A DNA stretch of 64,000 bases from contig PHEY01000009.1 in NCBI GenBank assembly GCA_002841335.1, forward strand, positions 152,755 to 216,754, in the 5' to 3' direction. Both the position numbers and the translations under genes were made by a program. Positions 51,860 to 60,800 of this stretch are shown one piece after another (position 1 is the first letter of the stretch; each line of letters opens with the position of its first letter). The notes under the pieces were generated by a model, which was not told where the DNA came from, did no database searches, and worked only from the letters and a program-made list of their open reading frames with translations. Source of the stretch: Actinobacteria bacterium HGW-Actinobacteria-2. GTDB taxonomy: Bacteria; Actinomycetota; Actinomycetes; Propionibacteriales; Propionibacteriaceae.

Positions 51860-52294
51860 ATGACCACCACGACCGCCAGCGAGAAGACCACTGCAACCCG
51901 GACCACACCGCGCCAGGTTGTCGCCGCCTTGTGGCTGTTCGTCTCGCTGTTCTACATCTACTGCGATGTCGTCGGGCTGATGTACCCACCCCACCTGAAG
52001 GAGTACCTGTCCGGGAACCTCAACGGGCTGGTGATCGATCAGCTCTTCCTGCTGAGCGCAGTGATCCTGATGACCATCCCGATCGGTTCGGTTCTGATCT
52101 CGCGAGTTGCACCCGGCCGCTTCGCACGTTGGGAAAGCATCGTTGCCGGCGCGGTCATGGCAGCGGTGCAAGTGGGCACCTTCAGCCTTGGCTCCAGCGC
52201 CACGCTGGCCTACACCTACTGCTCAATCATTGAGGTCGCCGGCACTGTCGCAATCACGTGGGTGGCGGCACGGCACTGGAAGCCGGAGGTCTAG
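51860..52294 (+). CDS. DUF6326-like four-helix membrane protein
   Basis: 144 residues from ATG 51860 with AGAGAGGA upstream. Four membrane segments: LWLFVSLFYIYCDVVGLMYP, LFLLSAVILMTIPIGSVLIS, a third near AGAVMAAVQVGTFSLG and a last at IIEVAGTVAITWVAA. The spacing and FYIYCD/IIEVA text match the DUF6326 family, often found next to TetR genes. Function unknown; perhaps membrane stress or efflux-linked. Confidence 0.75.
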   Translation: MTTTTASEKTTATRTTPRQVVAALWLFVSLFYIYCDVVGLMYPPHLKEYLSGNLNGLVIDQLFLLSAVILMTIPIGSVLISRVAPGRFARWESIVAGAVMAAVQVGTFSLGSSATLAYTYCSIIEVAGTVAITWVAARHWKPEV

Positions 52295-52437
52295 CCCCGG
52301 GGCCGACATATCTCCTGCGATTGCCTCCCAAAGTGGGAAGTAGTGGCGCGATGGCGTTGTTAGGTTCGGCGGAACCCCGGTCTGCGCCCATTGGACGGCG
52401 TTAGGCTCCCCCCATCACCACCTGCAGGAGAGCATCC

Positions 52438-53181
52438 ATGGCACCTAACGACACCCTCGCCGGCGGCGACCCCGCGAGCTTCCAGGCAGCGGAGGCCGCA
52501 GAAGGCACCCACGCGCATCGGCTGAACAGTCTGCGGGCGGCCGTCCTGGGTGCCAACGACGGCATCGTGTCGACTGCAGGCATCGTGATCGGCGTGGCCG
52601 GGGCGTCGTCCGACCCGTTCGTGATTCTGGCCGCCGGCGTGGCCGGCCTGACCGCCGGCGCCTTGTCGATGGCCGTGGGCGAGTATGTGTCGGTGAGCGC
52701 GCAGCGCGACACCGAGGTGGCCCTGCTGGAGAAGGAACGCCGCGAGCTGGAGGAGATGCCGGAGGAGGAACTGGCCGAGTTGGCCGGGTTGTACGAGGCC
52801 AAGGGCCTCACCCCCGAACTCGCCCTGGAGGTGGCTGTTCAGCTGCACGAGCACGACGCGCTGGCCGCTCACGCCGAGACCGAGCTGGGCATCGACCCCG
52901 ACGCCCTGACCAGCCCCTGGATCGCCGCGATCTCCTCGGCGATCGCGTTCACCGTCGGTTCGGTGTTGCCGCTGCTGGCGATCGAGTTCGCGCCGGCGGA
53001 CGTGAAGATCCCGGTGACCGTGATCGGCGTGCTCGCCGCCCTGGCGTTGACCGGCTTCCTGAGCGCCAAGGCCGGCGGGACACCGATCCTGCGCGCGATC
53101 CTCCGCAACGTCACCGGCGGCTTCCTGGCCATGGGGATCACCTACTGGATCGGACGCCTGGTCGGCCACAGCCTCGGCTGA
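52438..53181 (+). CDS. VIT1/CCC1 family metal transporter
   Basis: 247 residues. LRAAVLGANDGIVSTAGIVIG is the family signature, followed by GALSMAVGEYVSVSAQRD. A soluble metal-binding-like segment with many Glu (~95-140; ERRELEEMPEEELAELAG) precedes the last three helices. It moves Fe2+ or Mn2+ out of the cytoplasm. CAGGAGAGCATCC precedes the ATG. The TAGGCT 30 bp upstream could be part of a promoter. Confidence 0.92.
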   Translation: MAPNDTLAGGDPASFQAAEAAEGTHAHRLNSLRAAVLGANDGIVSTAGIVIGVAGASSDPFVILAAGVAGLTAGALSMAVGEYVSVSAQRDTEVALLEKERRELEEMPEEELAELAGLYEAKGLTPELALEVAVQLHEHDALAAHAETELGIDPDALTSPWIAAISSAIAFTVGSVLPLLAIEFAPADVKIPVTVIGVLAALALTGFLSAKAGGTPILRAILRNVTGGFLAMGITYWIGRLVGHSLG

Positions 53182-53202
53182 CGCCGGGTGAGCCTGCCCA
53201 CC

Positions 53203-53224
53203 GCTGGTTGAGCTTGTCGAAGCC
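53203..53224 (+). repeat. Single copy of the dispersed GCTGGTTGAGC element
   Basis: GCTGGTTGAGCTTGTCGAAG, then CC, matches the copy at 31708-31729 with two changes. It lies between the VIT gene and the next transporter. Confidence 0.6.
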
Positions 53225-53299
53225 ACTCCGACGACCGGGAAGCTGATCGCCGCTACCGCGGTTACACAACTGGACAGTGCTCTCGCCGAAGGAGGACTG

Positions 53300-53350
53300 A
53301 TGCGCTCGCCGCGCTCTTTCATGCCGACTCGTCATAGCCTGACGCTCTGA
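53300..53350 (+). CDS. 16-residue leader ORF coupled to the ArsB-like gene
   Basis: ATG at 53300 has AAGGAGGAC directly upstream. It encodes MRSPRSFMPTRHSLTL and stops with TGA whose last base is the first base of the next gene's ATG (TGATG). The downstream gene has no ribosome site of its own, so it is probably translated by re-initiation after this short, Arg-rich peptide. Confidence 0.5.
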   Translation: MRSPRSFMPTRHSLTL

Positions 53351-54627
53351 TGCCTGTTGTCGGCGGCGCCGCCGCAGAAGCCGTTGCTGCGATCTTGCTG
53401 ATCGCGGTACTGGCGTTCGCGGTCGTCCGGCCGCGCGGGCTGCCTGAGGCGGTGGCCGCGGTGCCCGCGGCCGGGTTGCTGATCGCGTTCGGCGTCATCT
53501 CCCCCGCCGAAGCCTGGACGCAAGTGGTCGACATCGCGCCCACCATCGCCTTCCTTGCCGGGGTGCTGATGCTGGCGCACCTCGCCCAAGCCGAAGGCGT
53601 GTTCGCCGCGGCCGGCCAGTTGATGGCCACCCGAGCGCGCGGACGTCCGCGCCGACTCCTGGTGCTGGTGTTCATCGTGGCGTCGCTGACCACCGCCGTC
53701 CTCAGCCTGGACGCGACCGTGGTGCTGCTGACCCCGGTGGTGTTCGCCACCGCGTCCCGGCTCGGCGCCCGACCCAAGCCGCATGTCTACGCCACTACGC
53801 ATCTGGCGAACTCGGCCTCGCTGTTGTTGCCGGTGTCGAACCTGACCAACCTGTTGGCGATGAGTGCGGTCGGACTGAGCTTCATCCACTTCGCCGGCCT
53901 GATGGCCGCGCCCTGGCTGGTTGCGATCCTGGTCGAGTTCGTAGTCTTCCGGCGGTACTTCGACACCGACCTGTCCGTGGTGGCCACCCCGCGATCCGCT
54001 GAGGAGGCGCCAGCGAAACCGGTGTTCGCCCTGGTCATTCTCGGCTTGACGCTGGCCGGGTTCGTGGCGAGTTCCCCGCTACACCTAGAACCGTTCTGGG
54101 CGGCGTTGGCCGGGGTGGCGGCGCTGACCGTCAAGCGACTGATCACCCGCGCCCAGCCGATCGGACGAGAGCTGGTCGCATTGGGCACTGCAGCCAACGT
54201 CTGGTTCCTGGCGTTCGTGCTGGGCCTGGCGATCGTGGTGCAGGCGGTCGTCGACCACGGCGCCGCCGACCTGATGCGGACGCTGCTGCCGCCCCAGGCC
54301 GATCTGGCCGGGTTGTTGGTGATCGCGATCGTCGCCGCCGTGCTGGCCAATGTGGTCAACAACCTGCCGGCGGTATTGGTGTTGCTGCCGCTGGTCGCGC
54401 CGCTGGGTCCGGTGGCGGCGTTGGCGGTGTTGATCGGGGTGAACGTGGGCCCCAATCTGACCTATGTGGGGTCGCTGGCCACGTTGCTGTGGCGTCGGAT
54501 CATGGCCGATCACGACCATGACGCCGAGATCGTCGAGTTCACCAAACTCGGCCTGCTCACCGTGCCGGTGAGCCTGGTGTTGTCCACCATCGCGCTCTGG
54601 GCGAGCGCCATGCTGATGGGAGTCTGA
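53350..54627 (+). CDS. ArsB/NhaD/SLC13-superfamily transporter
   Basis: 425 residues, about eleven membrane helices. SLTTAVLSLDATVVLLTPVV and ANSASLLLPVSNLTNLLAMS are the paired hairpin motifs of the ion-transporter superfamily; LANVVNNLPAVLVLLPLV and GVNVGPNLTYVGSLATLLWRR, given in part, repeat them in the second half. The family includes arsenite pumps, Na+/H+ antiporters and dicarboxylate carriers; ArsB-like similarity does not prove arsenite export, and no ars genes are near. Followed after 1 bp by a UspA-like gene. Confidence 0.88.
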   Translation: MPVVGGAAAEAVAAILLIAVLAFAVVRPRGLPEAVAAVPAAGLLIAFGVISPAEAWTQVVDIAPTIAFLAGVLMLAHLAQAEGVFAAAGQLMATRARGRPRRLLVLVFIVASLTTAVLSLDATVVLLTPVVFATASRLGARPKPHVYATTHLANSASLLLPVSNLTNLLAMSAVGLSFIHFAGLMAAPWLVAILVEFVVFRRYFDTDLSVVATPRSAEEAPAKPVFALVILGLTLAGFVASSPLHLEPFWAALAGVAALTVKRLITRAQPIGRELVALGTAANVWFLAFVLGLAIVVQAVVDHGAADLMRTLLPPQADLAGLLVIAIVAAVLANVVNNLPAVLVLLPLVAPLGPVAALAVLIGVNVGPNLTYVGSLATLLWRRIMADHDHDAEIVEFTKLGLLTVPVSLVLSTIALWASAMLMGV

Positions 54628-54628
54628 G

Positions 54629-55093
54629 ATGAAGGTGCTGGTGTGGGTTGCCCCCGGGACGTGGCCGGCGGTGATCGAGGCGGCGCGCGTCCGGCCGGAG
54701 ACCGACGAGCTCACCGTGATCGCCGCCGACGATCCCGAACAAGCCGTGCCGGGTGGGGCGCTGCTCGGACTGATGGGCCGCGGACGTCCGTCCGTGCCGC
54801 AGAGTGGGCTGAGTAGGGACGAGGCCGAGGCGCTGGTGCGCCAGGCCTCCGAGGCGCTGGGACGTCCGTGCCGCCAGCTCGTGGCCGGCGGACCGACCGA
54901 GCGGGTGATCACCGCAGCCGCCGATGAGGCCGACCTGCTGATCCTGGCCCGTGACGGCGATCGCAGCCGGCTGGGCCCGCACAGCCTCGGCAGGCATGCG
55001 CGGTTCATCATCGATCACGCGCCGTGCACGGTGGAGTTGATCTGGCCGGACGGGGTGCCCGGGCTGGGCACGATTCCGCCGCCACCGCACTGA
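54629..55093 (+). CDS. UspA-like small protein
   Basis: 154 residues. MKVLVWVAPGTWPAVIEAA begins an alpha/beta fold, AADEADLLILARDGD and LGRHARFIIDHAPCTVELIW are like the second half of universal stress proteins. The ATP-loop GxxGxxxxG is degenerate (GDRSRLGPHSLGRHARF). It is one base after the ArsB-like gene and so co-transcribed; perhaps a regulatory or nucleotide-sensing partner of the transporter. Confidence 0.7.
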   Translation: MKVLVWVAPGTWPAVIEAARVRPETDELTVIAADDPEQAVPGGALLGLMGRGRPSVPQSGLSRDEAEALVRQASEALGRPCRQLVAGGPTERVITAAADEADLLILARDGDRSRLGPHSLGRHARFIIDHAPCTVELIWPDGVPGLGTIPPPPH

Positions 55094-55117
55094 GCGCACC
55101 AGCCAGCGGTGCGGCGA

Positions 55118-56002
55118 CTACTCCCCCAAGCGGCGCGGCTGCACCTGCTCCTGGTTGGGGTCGGACGGGTTCCAGGCGCGGCGCAGCCCGAAGGTGCGGC
55201 GCGCGCCGGGGGTGATCAGTGCGACCAGGGCGTCGACGTCGCCGTCCAGCCTGTCGAGGGCGCTGACGATGTCGAAGGACAGGCCACCGGCCACCCAGTC
55301 GGCGTCGTCGGCCACCAACTCGATCAGGTCGGCACGGTTGTCGTCCCCGGCAGCCACGCGCGGCAAATGGACCCGTCCCGCTTCATCGAAGACCGCCACC
55401 GGGACACCTTGGCGGGCGATCTGCCACAGCGGCTCATGCCAGCCCAGCGGACGTCCGGCGACCGCCCGGCGCAGCCCGACGCTGACTTGGGAGACGTACC
55501 ACTTCACCGTCGACATCAACGACGGGAAGTCACTGAGCAGGCCGAAGACGGCCTTCGGGTCGTCGAGGGGGTTCTCGGTGGCGAACACGATCTTGGCCGG
55601 ACGAGCGGTCCACGGGCTGTAGCGCAGCAGGCCGGCGATGGTGGTGTAGACCGCAGCCTTGGCGGTGAGGTGATCGGCTTCGGTCGGGCCGCCGAAGTTG
55701 CCGGACCAGGTGGAGCGGGCGAACACGCTGTCGGGGTCGAACTGGTCGACCTGCGCCCAGGTGAGCGCCGATTCGCCACTGGCCGATTCCAGGGTGGGAC
55801 CGTCGGAGTAGGCGTAGTGCAGCACCGCCGACGGCGAGGACACCACCAAGTGCGACGGGCCGTCGTACCAGTCAGCCCAGGAGATGCTCAGCTCAGGCCA
55901 GACCTGGACGAACTCCGCAGCGGTCTGCCACGCGCGCGCGGCAATGACGTCCGGCAGCAATTGCTCCGCCATCGCGCCCACCAGCTCTCGAATGCGTAGC
56001 AC
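55118..56002 (-). CDS. Conserved-looking protein of unknown function
   Basis: 294 residues, soluble, no signal peptide or clear motif. Trp-rich N-terminal part (VQVWPELSISWADWYDGPSH) and a central ARPAKIVFATENPLDD that suggests a beta strand core. A start ten codons later (MAEQLL) is possible. It is between the UspA-like gene (convergent) and the helicase (same strand). Good codon use supports it as real. No function assigned. Confidence 0.65.
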   Translation of the reverse strand: MLRIRELVGAMAEQLLPDVIAARAWQTAAEFVQVWPELSISWADWYDGPSHLVVSSPSAVLHYAYSDGPTLESASGESALTWAQVDQFDPDSVFARSTWSGNFGGPTEADHLTAKAAVYTTIAGLLRYSPWTARPAKIVFATENPLDDPKAVFGLLSDFPSLMSTVKWYVSQVSVGLRRAVAGRPLGWHEPLWQIARQGVPVAVFDEAGRVHLPRVAAGDDNRADLIELVADDADWVAGGLSFDIVSALDRLDGDVDALVALITPGARRTFGLRRAWNPSDPNQEQVQPRRLGE

Positions 56003-56026
56003 TCAGACTATCGGGTGCGGCTCGGC

Positions 56027-56047
56027 TCCCCACCCTTTGGATGGGGA
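56027..56047 (-). terminator. Hairpin after the DEAD-box helicase gene
   Basis: TCCCCA (56027-56032) and TGGGGA (56042-56047), with CC/GG pairing inside, 14 bp past the helicase stop. Confidence 0.5.
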
Positions 56048-56061
56048 TAACTGAGGCCGGT

Positions 56062-57519
56062 TCAGGCCGCGCGGCGCGAGCCCGGACGCCGCGAACGGGC
56101 CTGGCGGGAGAACGCCGCCGCACCGTGGGTGCCAGAGCTGGAGTGCTGCCCGTTGCCTGCGCGAGACGGTGCGGACTTCGCCGCGGGACGTCCGCTGGTC
56201 GAGGAGGCGCCGGTGCGCTGCGGCTTGCGCTGGCTGCCGTTGCGGTTGCTCGAGCGAGACGAACGACCGGAGCCGCTGGAAGCATCGGAATCGGTGCCAC
56301 GACGAGCCGCCGCGGCCGGTGCCTGATCGGGAGCCACGTGGTCGGCGGCCGGGCCGGCCAACTCACGCAGCTTGGCGTCGCCGGCCCGAACCGGGGACGG
56401 GGCCGCGGAGATCTTGGCCGCGCGGGCGATGGACTGGAAGTCGCGACGCTGCTCGGGCAGCACCAGGGTGACCACATCACCGGCGTTGCCGGCGCGGGCG
56501 GTACGTCCGGAGCGGTGCAGGTAGGCCTTGTGCTCGGCCGGCGGATCGACGTGGACGACCAGTTCGACGTCATCGACGTGGATGCCGCGGGCGGCGATGT
56601 CGGTGGCGACCATGACCCGGACGGCGCCGTCGGCGAAGGCCTTCAGGCCACGCTCGCGGGCGTTCTGCGACAGGTTGCCGTGCAGTTCGACCGCAGGGGT
56701 GCCGTCGGCGGTGAGCTCGCGGGCGAGCTTGCGAGCTTGGTGCTTGGTGCGGGTGAACAGCAGGCGTCGGCCCTCACCGGAGGCGAGTTCCTGAACGACG
56801 CGGCGCTTCTGAGAGGCGTCGGCCACCAGCAGGACGTGGTGGGTCATCGCCGCGACCGGGGAGGACGCGTCGTCCACGCTGTGCTCCAGCGGGCGGGACA
56901 GGAAGCGCTTCACCAAGATGTTCACGCCGTGGTCGAGGGTGGCGGAGAACAGCATCCGCTGGCCGCTGCCGGGGGTGGCCGCGAGGATGCGGGTGACGCC
57001 GGGCAGGAAGCCGAGGTCGGCCATGTGGTCAGCCTCGTCCAGGACGGTGATGGCCACCTCGTTCAGGCGCAGGTGACCTTGCTTCATGAGGTCTTCCAGG
57101 CGTCCGGGGGTGGCTACCACGATGTCGACGCCATTGCGCAGCCGACGCACCTGGCCGGACTGGTTCACCCCGCCGAAGACGGTGGTGACGCTCAGGCCGG
57201 CGGCGATGGCCAGCGGCTCGATGGTGGCGACGATCTGGTTGACCAGCTCACGGGTGGGAGCCAGCACCAGGCCGCGTGGGGCACCGGGACGGGTGCGGGC
57301 GGTGATGCCGGCGGGCACCATGTTGGCCAGTCGGGCGACCAGCGGCAGCGAGAACGCCAGGGTCTTGCCGGAGCCGGTGCGGCCACGGCCGAGCACGTCA
57401 CGTCCGGCGAGGGTGTCGACCAGGGTGGCTTGCTGGATCGGGAAGGGGCTGCCGATGCCCCGCTGGAACAGCGAGTTCGTCAGCGCGGCGGGCACGCCCA
57501 ACGCGGTGAACGAGGTCAT
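56062..57519 (-). CDS. DEAD-box RNA helicase
   Basis: 485 residues from ATG 57519; TTG 57549 would add ten residues and neither start has a clear ribosome site. Motifs in order: Q motif (SPFPIQQATL), RGRTGSGKT, PTRELVNQI, TPGRLEDL, VLDEADHM, SATLD (SAT), ATDIAARGIHVDDVELVVHVD and HRSGRTARAG. From ~370 a basic, Ser/Arg/Gly-rich tail, probably disordered and RNA-binding. It remodels RNA, likely for ribosome assembly or mRNA decay. Confidence 0.95.
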   Translation of the reverse strand: MTSFTALGVPAALTNSLFQRGIGSPFPIQQATLVDTLAGRDVLGRGRTGSGKTLAFSLPLVARLANMVPAGITARTRPGAPRGLVLAPTRELVNQIVATIEPLAIAAGLSVTTVFGGVNQSGQVRRLRNGVDIVVATPGRLEDLMKQGHLRLNEVAITVLDEADHMADLGFLPGVTRILAATPGSGQRMLFSATLDHGVNILVKRFLSRPLEHSVDDASSPVAAMTHHVLLVADASQKRRVVQELASGEGRRLLFTRTKHQARKLARELTADGTPAVELHGNLSQNARERGLKAFADGAVRVMVATDIAARGIHVDDVELVVHVDPPAEHKAYLHRSGRTARAGNAGDVVTLVLPEQRRDFQSIARAAKISAAPSPVRAGDAKLRELAGPAADHVAPDQAPAAAARRGTDSDASSGSGRSSRSSNRNGSQRKPQRTGASSTSGRPAAKSAPSRAGNGQHSSSGTHGAAAFSRQARSRRPGSRRAA

Positions 57520-57549
57520 GGCAAGGTCAGGTGATTCGGAAGAAGACAA

Positions 57550-57879
57550 GAAAAACTGCTTTCAGAAGATGCTGGGTCACCACGGTCCAGGGCGAGGATT
57601 CTCCGGCCGGTTGAGGCCATCAGCGCGAGGCGCTCGGAGTACTCGTATGTGGTGCGATGTAGGGACGCGACTGCCGCGTCACTCCCCTAGTGTCTCACAC
57701 TTCCTGGTCGGCCCGAGTTGGCCGCCTTTGCACCGGGCGCGGCGAGGGTCCCGAGCGGGTCACCGCGCCGGCATCGTCATGGTGCCGGTCACGGTAGGCC
57801 AACGGGCCCAGTCGCACCGGATTGCGCCGGCACGACTGGGCCCGAGGGACGAGCACATCGGTTCCTCGCGGGAGCTAAC
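57550..57879. other. Intergenic region with terminator
   Basis: 330 bp between the helicase start and the end of the large secreted protein. No convincing gene. It contains the hairpin at 57803-57844, plus the presumed helicase promoter near 57550-57700. Confidence 0.4.
57803..57844 (-). terminator. Terminator after large secreted protein gene
   Basis: CGGGCCCAGTCG (57803-57814) and CGACTGGGCCCG (57833-57844) pair exactly, with a smaller CCGG-CCGG stem inside the loop, 35 bp past the stop codon. Confidence 0.75.
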
Positions 57880-60800
57880 TCACCTCACTCTGGGCGTGGT
57901 GGCAGTGCGAACCGCACTGGTGTAGCCGGGCTGGCTGACGGTCACCCGCAGAGTGATCTTCGCCTTGCGCGCCGATGCCGGCACCCGCAGCGAGGACGAG
58001 GTGGAGATGACCTTTCCGCGGCTCACCCACTGGTAGGAGACCTTGCTGCCGGCGGTGTAGCTGCCCACTCGCGCGCGGATCGTGCGCCCGACAATCACCC
58101 AACCCTTGACCTTCACCGGCTTGACCGAGAGCTGGCCTGCGGCCACCGTGGCGGCGTCCGACACCCGCGCCACCGAGACCTTGCCGGCAACCGCACCGAT
58201 GACGCGAACCGTCACGCTGCGCCCGAGGTCGTCGGCAACCAGGCGGTAGGTCGCGGAGTTGGCCCCGGCGATCGCCGAGTCGGAACGGAACCACTGGTAG
58301 GACAGAGCCGCGTCGCGCTCCCATCCGCTGGTGATCGCGGTCACCGAAGAACCCACCCGGACCGATCCAGCGACGGTGACCTTGCCAGCGGTGACCACCG
58401 CGGGAACCGGCTGAGTCGGCTCACTGGATCGCGCCGTCGTCACTGCCGCGGTCGCGGCACTGGTCACCGTGACATCGGCATACCCGGGGCGAACTGCGGT
58501 GACCTGCACCGAGATGCGATGAGCCAGATCAGCGTCGACCAGGTTGTACTGGCTGGACACCGCTCGCTCGATCACGACCCCGTCGCGAAGCCACTGGTAG
58601 GTGAGCACCGTGCCGCCCGCCCAGGTGCCGGTGGCCGACAAGGTGGAACCCACGGCCGCCGCTCCCCGAGCCTCGACGGTTGGGGCCTGCTGCGTGGCGG
58701 GCTGTACCGGCAAGGCCGCGGGAACGCCGACCAGCGTGACGGGCTCGCGGTTGTCGCCGGAGACGGTGACCGCCACGTCGAGGTTGCGCCCGACGAGGGT
58801 GCCACCCACTTGGTAGCTGGACGTCGTGGCGCCGGCGATCGGCTGACCGTCGACCCGCCACTGGTAGGCAACGGTGAGCCCATCAACCCAGGAACCGAGG
58901 CGCGCGGTGAGCGTGGCACCGGTCATGGCCGTGCCCTCGACCTGGACGTTGGAGTCGCCCACGTTGACGGTGACCTCGGTGGACGCGTCGTTGACCGCCA
59001 GCGACGCCGTCCCGGTTCCCTGCCGCAAGGCGGTCAGGATGCCGGTCACGGGATCGATGGCCGCAATCGCGGTGTCGGGCGCTTGGGCGAGGGACCCGAC
59101 GAACACCGCGGGCGATCCGGTCCACTTGTGCGAGACGGGCCACTCGACCGGGACCTGACGCTCCCCGTCCTGGGTGACCACGGGATCGAGATCGACCCGC
59201 TGCCCCGGGGTCAGCGAGGCCGGCACGGCAGCGGTGTGCAGCGCATCGACCCGGGTCTTGACCTCGTCCTTCAGCCAGGTGCCGTCGGCCGACTCCCACT
59301 TGCCCTGGGACGGATCGACGCCCAGCATCGTCCAGCCGGTGAAGCCACCGTCGGCAACGGTCGAGGCCGGCGACTTGCCGGAGTTGCCGTTGATGACGGA
59401 CGGCACTCCGTCGACGCTGGAGGTGTGGAAGACGCCGACGTGGCCGTTGACGACGGCGATCGACTTGCCGGAGTCGGCGCGGAACTCGGTCAACCAGTCC
59501 TGGATCATGGTCGCCTCGACCCGGTCAGTGAGCTGGCTGCCCTTGGTCGGCAGCGGATCGTCGATCGGCATGTGGGTGAACACCAGCACGCCGGTGATCG
59601 ACGGGTCGCTCGCGGCTTCGTCCAGCTGCTTGCGCAGCATCTTGACCTGGTCGAAGTAGCTCTGCAGCTTGCCCGAGGACGAGTTGAGCCCGATGAACTT
59701 CGTGTGCGCCAGATCGAAAGTGCGCCAAGTGGCGCCGAAGACGGACTCGAAGTTGCTCATCGCCCCGCCCATCACCTCGTGGTTGCCCGGCAGGTAGTAC
59801 CAGGGGAAGGTGACGCCGGCGAGTTCGGTGTCGAGGATCGACTTGGCCAGCGCGAAGTCGGCCGGTGAGGCCTCATCCACGAAGTCGCCGTCGATGATCA
59901 GCACGTCAGGCTTGGCCGCGACGATCTCGCGCAAGGCGTCGCGAGCACCGGCGACGGCCGCACTGTCGGGGCTGGCTGCCACGAACTGCGCGTCCGACAG
60001 GACGGCGACCCGCAGCGGTGCACCGTCAGTCGAACCGGTGGCGCTCAGCGTTGGGTCTTCGAAGGTCTCCGTCGCCGGGGCTTGGGTGCCTTCTGGGGGC
60101 AGGTAGGCAAAGATCTGGGAGAACTCGAGCGAGCCGGTGTACTGCTTGGCCGCGACAGTCTCCAGAGCGCGGATGCGCTGGAACTTCAGCGGGAACACGA
60201 AGGTGCTGGGCACGGAGAAGTCGACCCGCTCCCACCCTTCCCAGGTGGCGTGTAGCGACTGGGAGCCACCGGGGCCGTCGATCCAGTTGGTGACGCCGTT
60301 GGCCTGCATCACCTGCAGGCGCAGCAGAGCACCCTTGCCGTCACCCTTGATCCACACCGACAGCTTCTGCGGCCGTCCGGGAATGTCGATGCCCGACAAG
60401 GTGCCCTGCACCGCACCGGGGGCGACGCCGTAGCAGCCGCGGGTGGCCGTCGACTTTGTGAAGTCGTAGTTCAGCTTGATGCTGGCGGCACCGTCGTGGC
60501 CTTCGCCGGTCTGAATGTTGCAGCCCGGAGCCCGGTCGTTGGCAGCCGTCCAGCCCTGGATGTTGCTGAAGTCGTCGATGGTCTTGATCTCCAGCGGTAC
60601 CGCCACCGCGATCTGTGCGGTGTGGCCAGCGTGGGTGAAGGAGATCACCCCGGTGCCGGTGGCTGCGGTGGCGGTGATGGCCACCTGACCGTCAGCGGTG
60701 GGCTTGACCTCGAACGCACCCGGGTTGGAGTTGTCGACGGTGAGGTCGTTCAACTCGATCGGCGCTTCGAAGCCTTCGGCGTCCGAGCCGGTGAAGCCGA

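Noticed and set aside
53350..54627. Arsenite resistance operon
   Set aside because: Only superfamily-level similarity to ArsB and no arsR, arsC or arsA nearby.
56041..57534. 497-codon plus-strand frame opposite the DEAD-box helicase
   Set aside because: Antisense shadow; all helicase motifs are on the minus strand.
57718..59868. 716-codon plus-strand frame, and another at 60496-62382, opposite the large secreted protein
   Set aside because: Antisense shadows; the minus-strand protein has signal peptide and clear domains.
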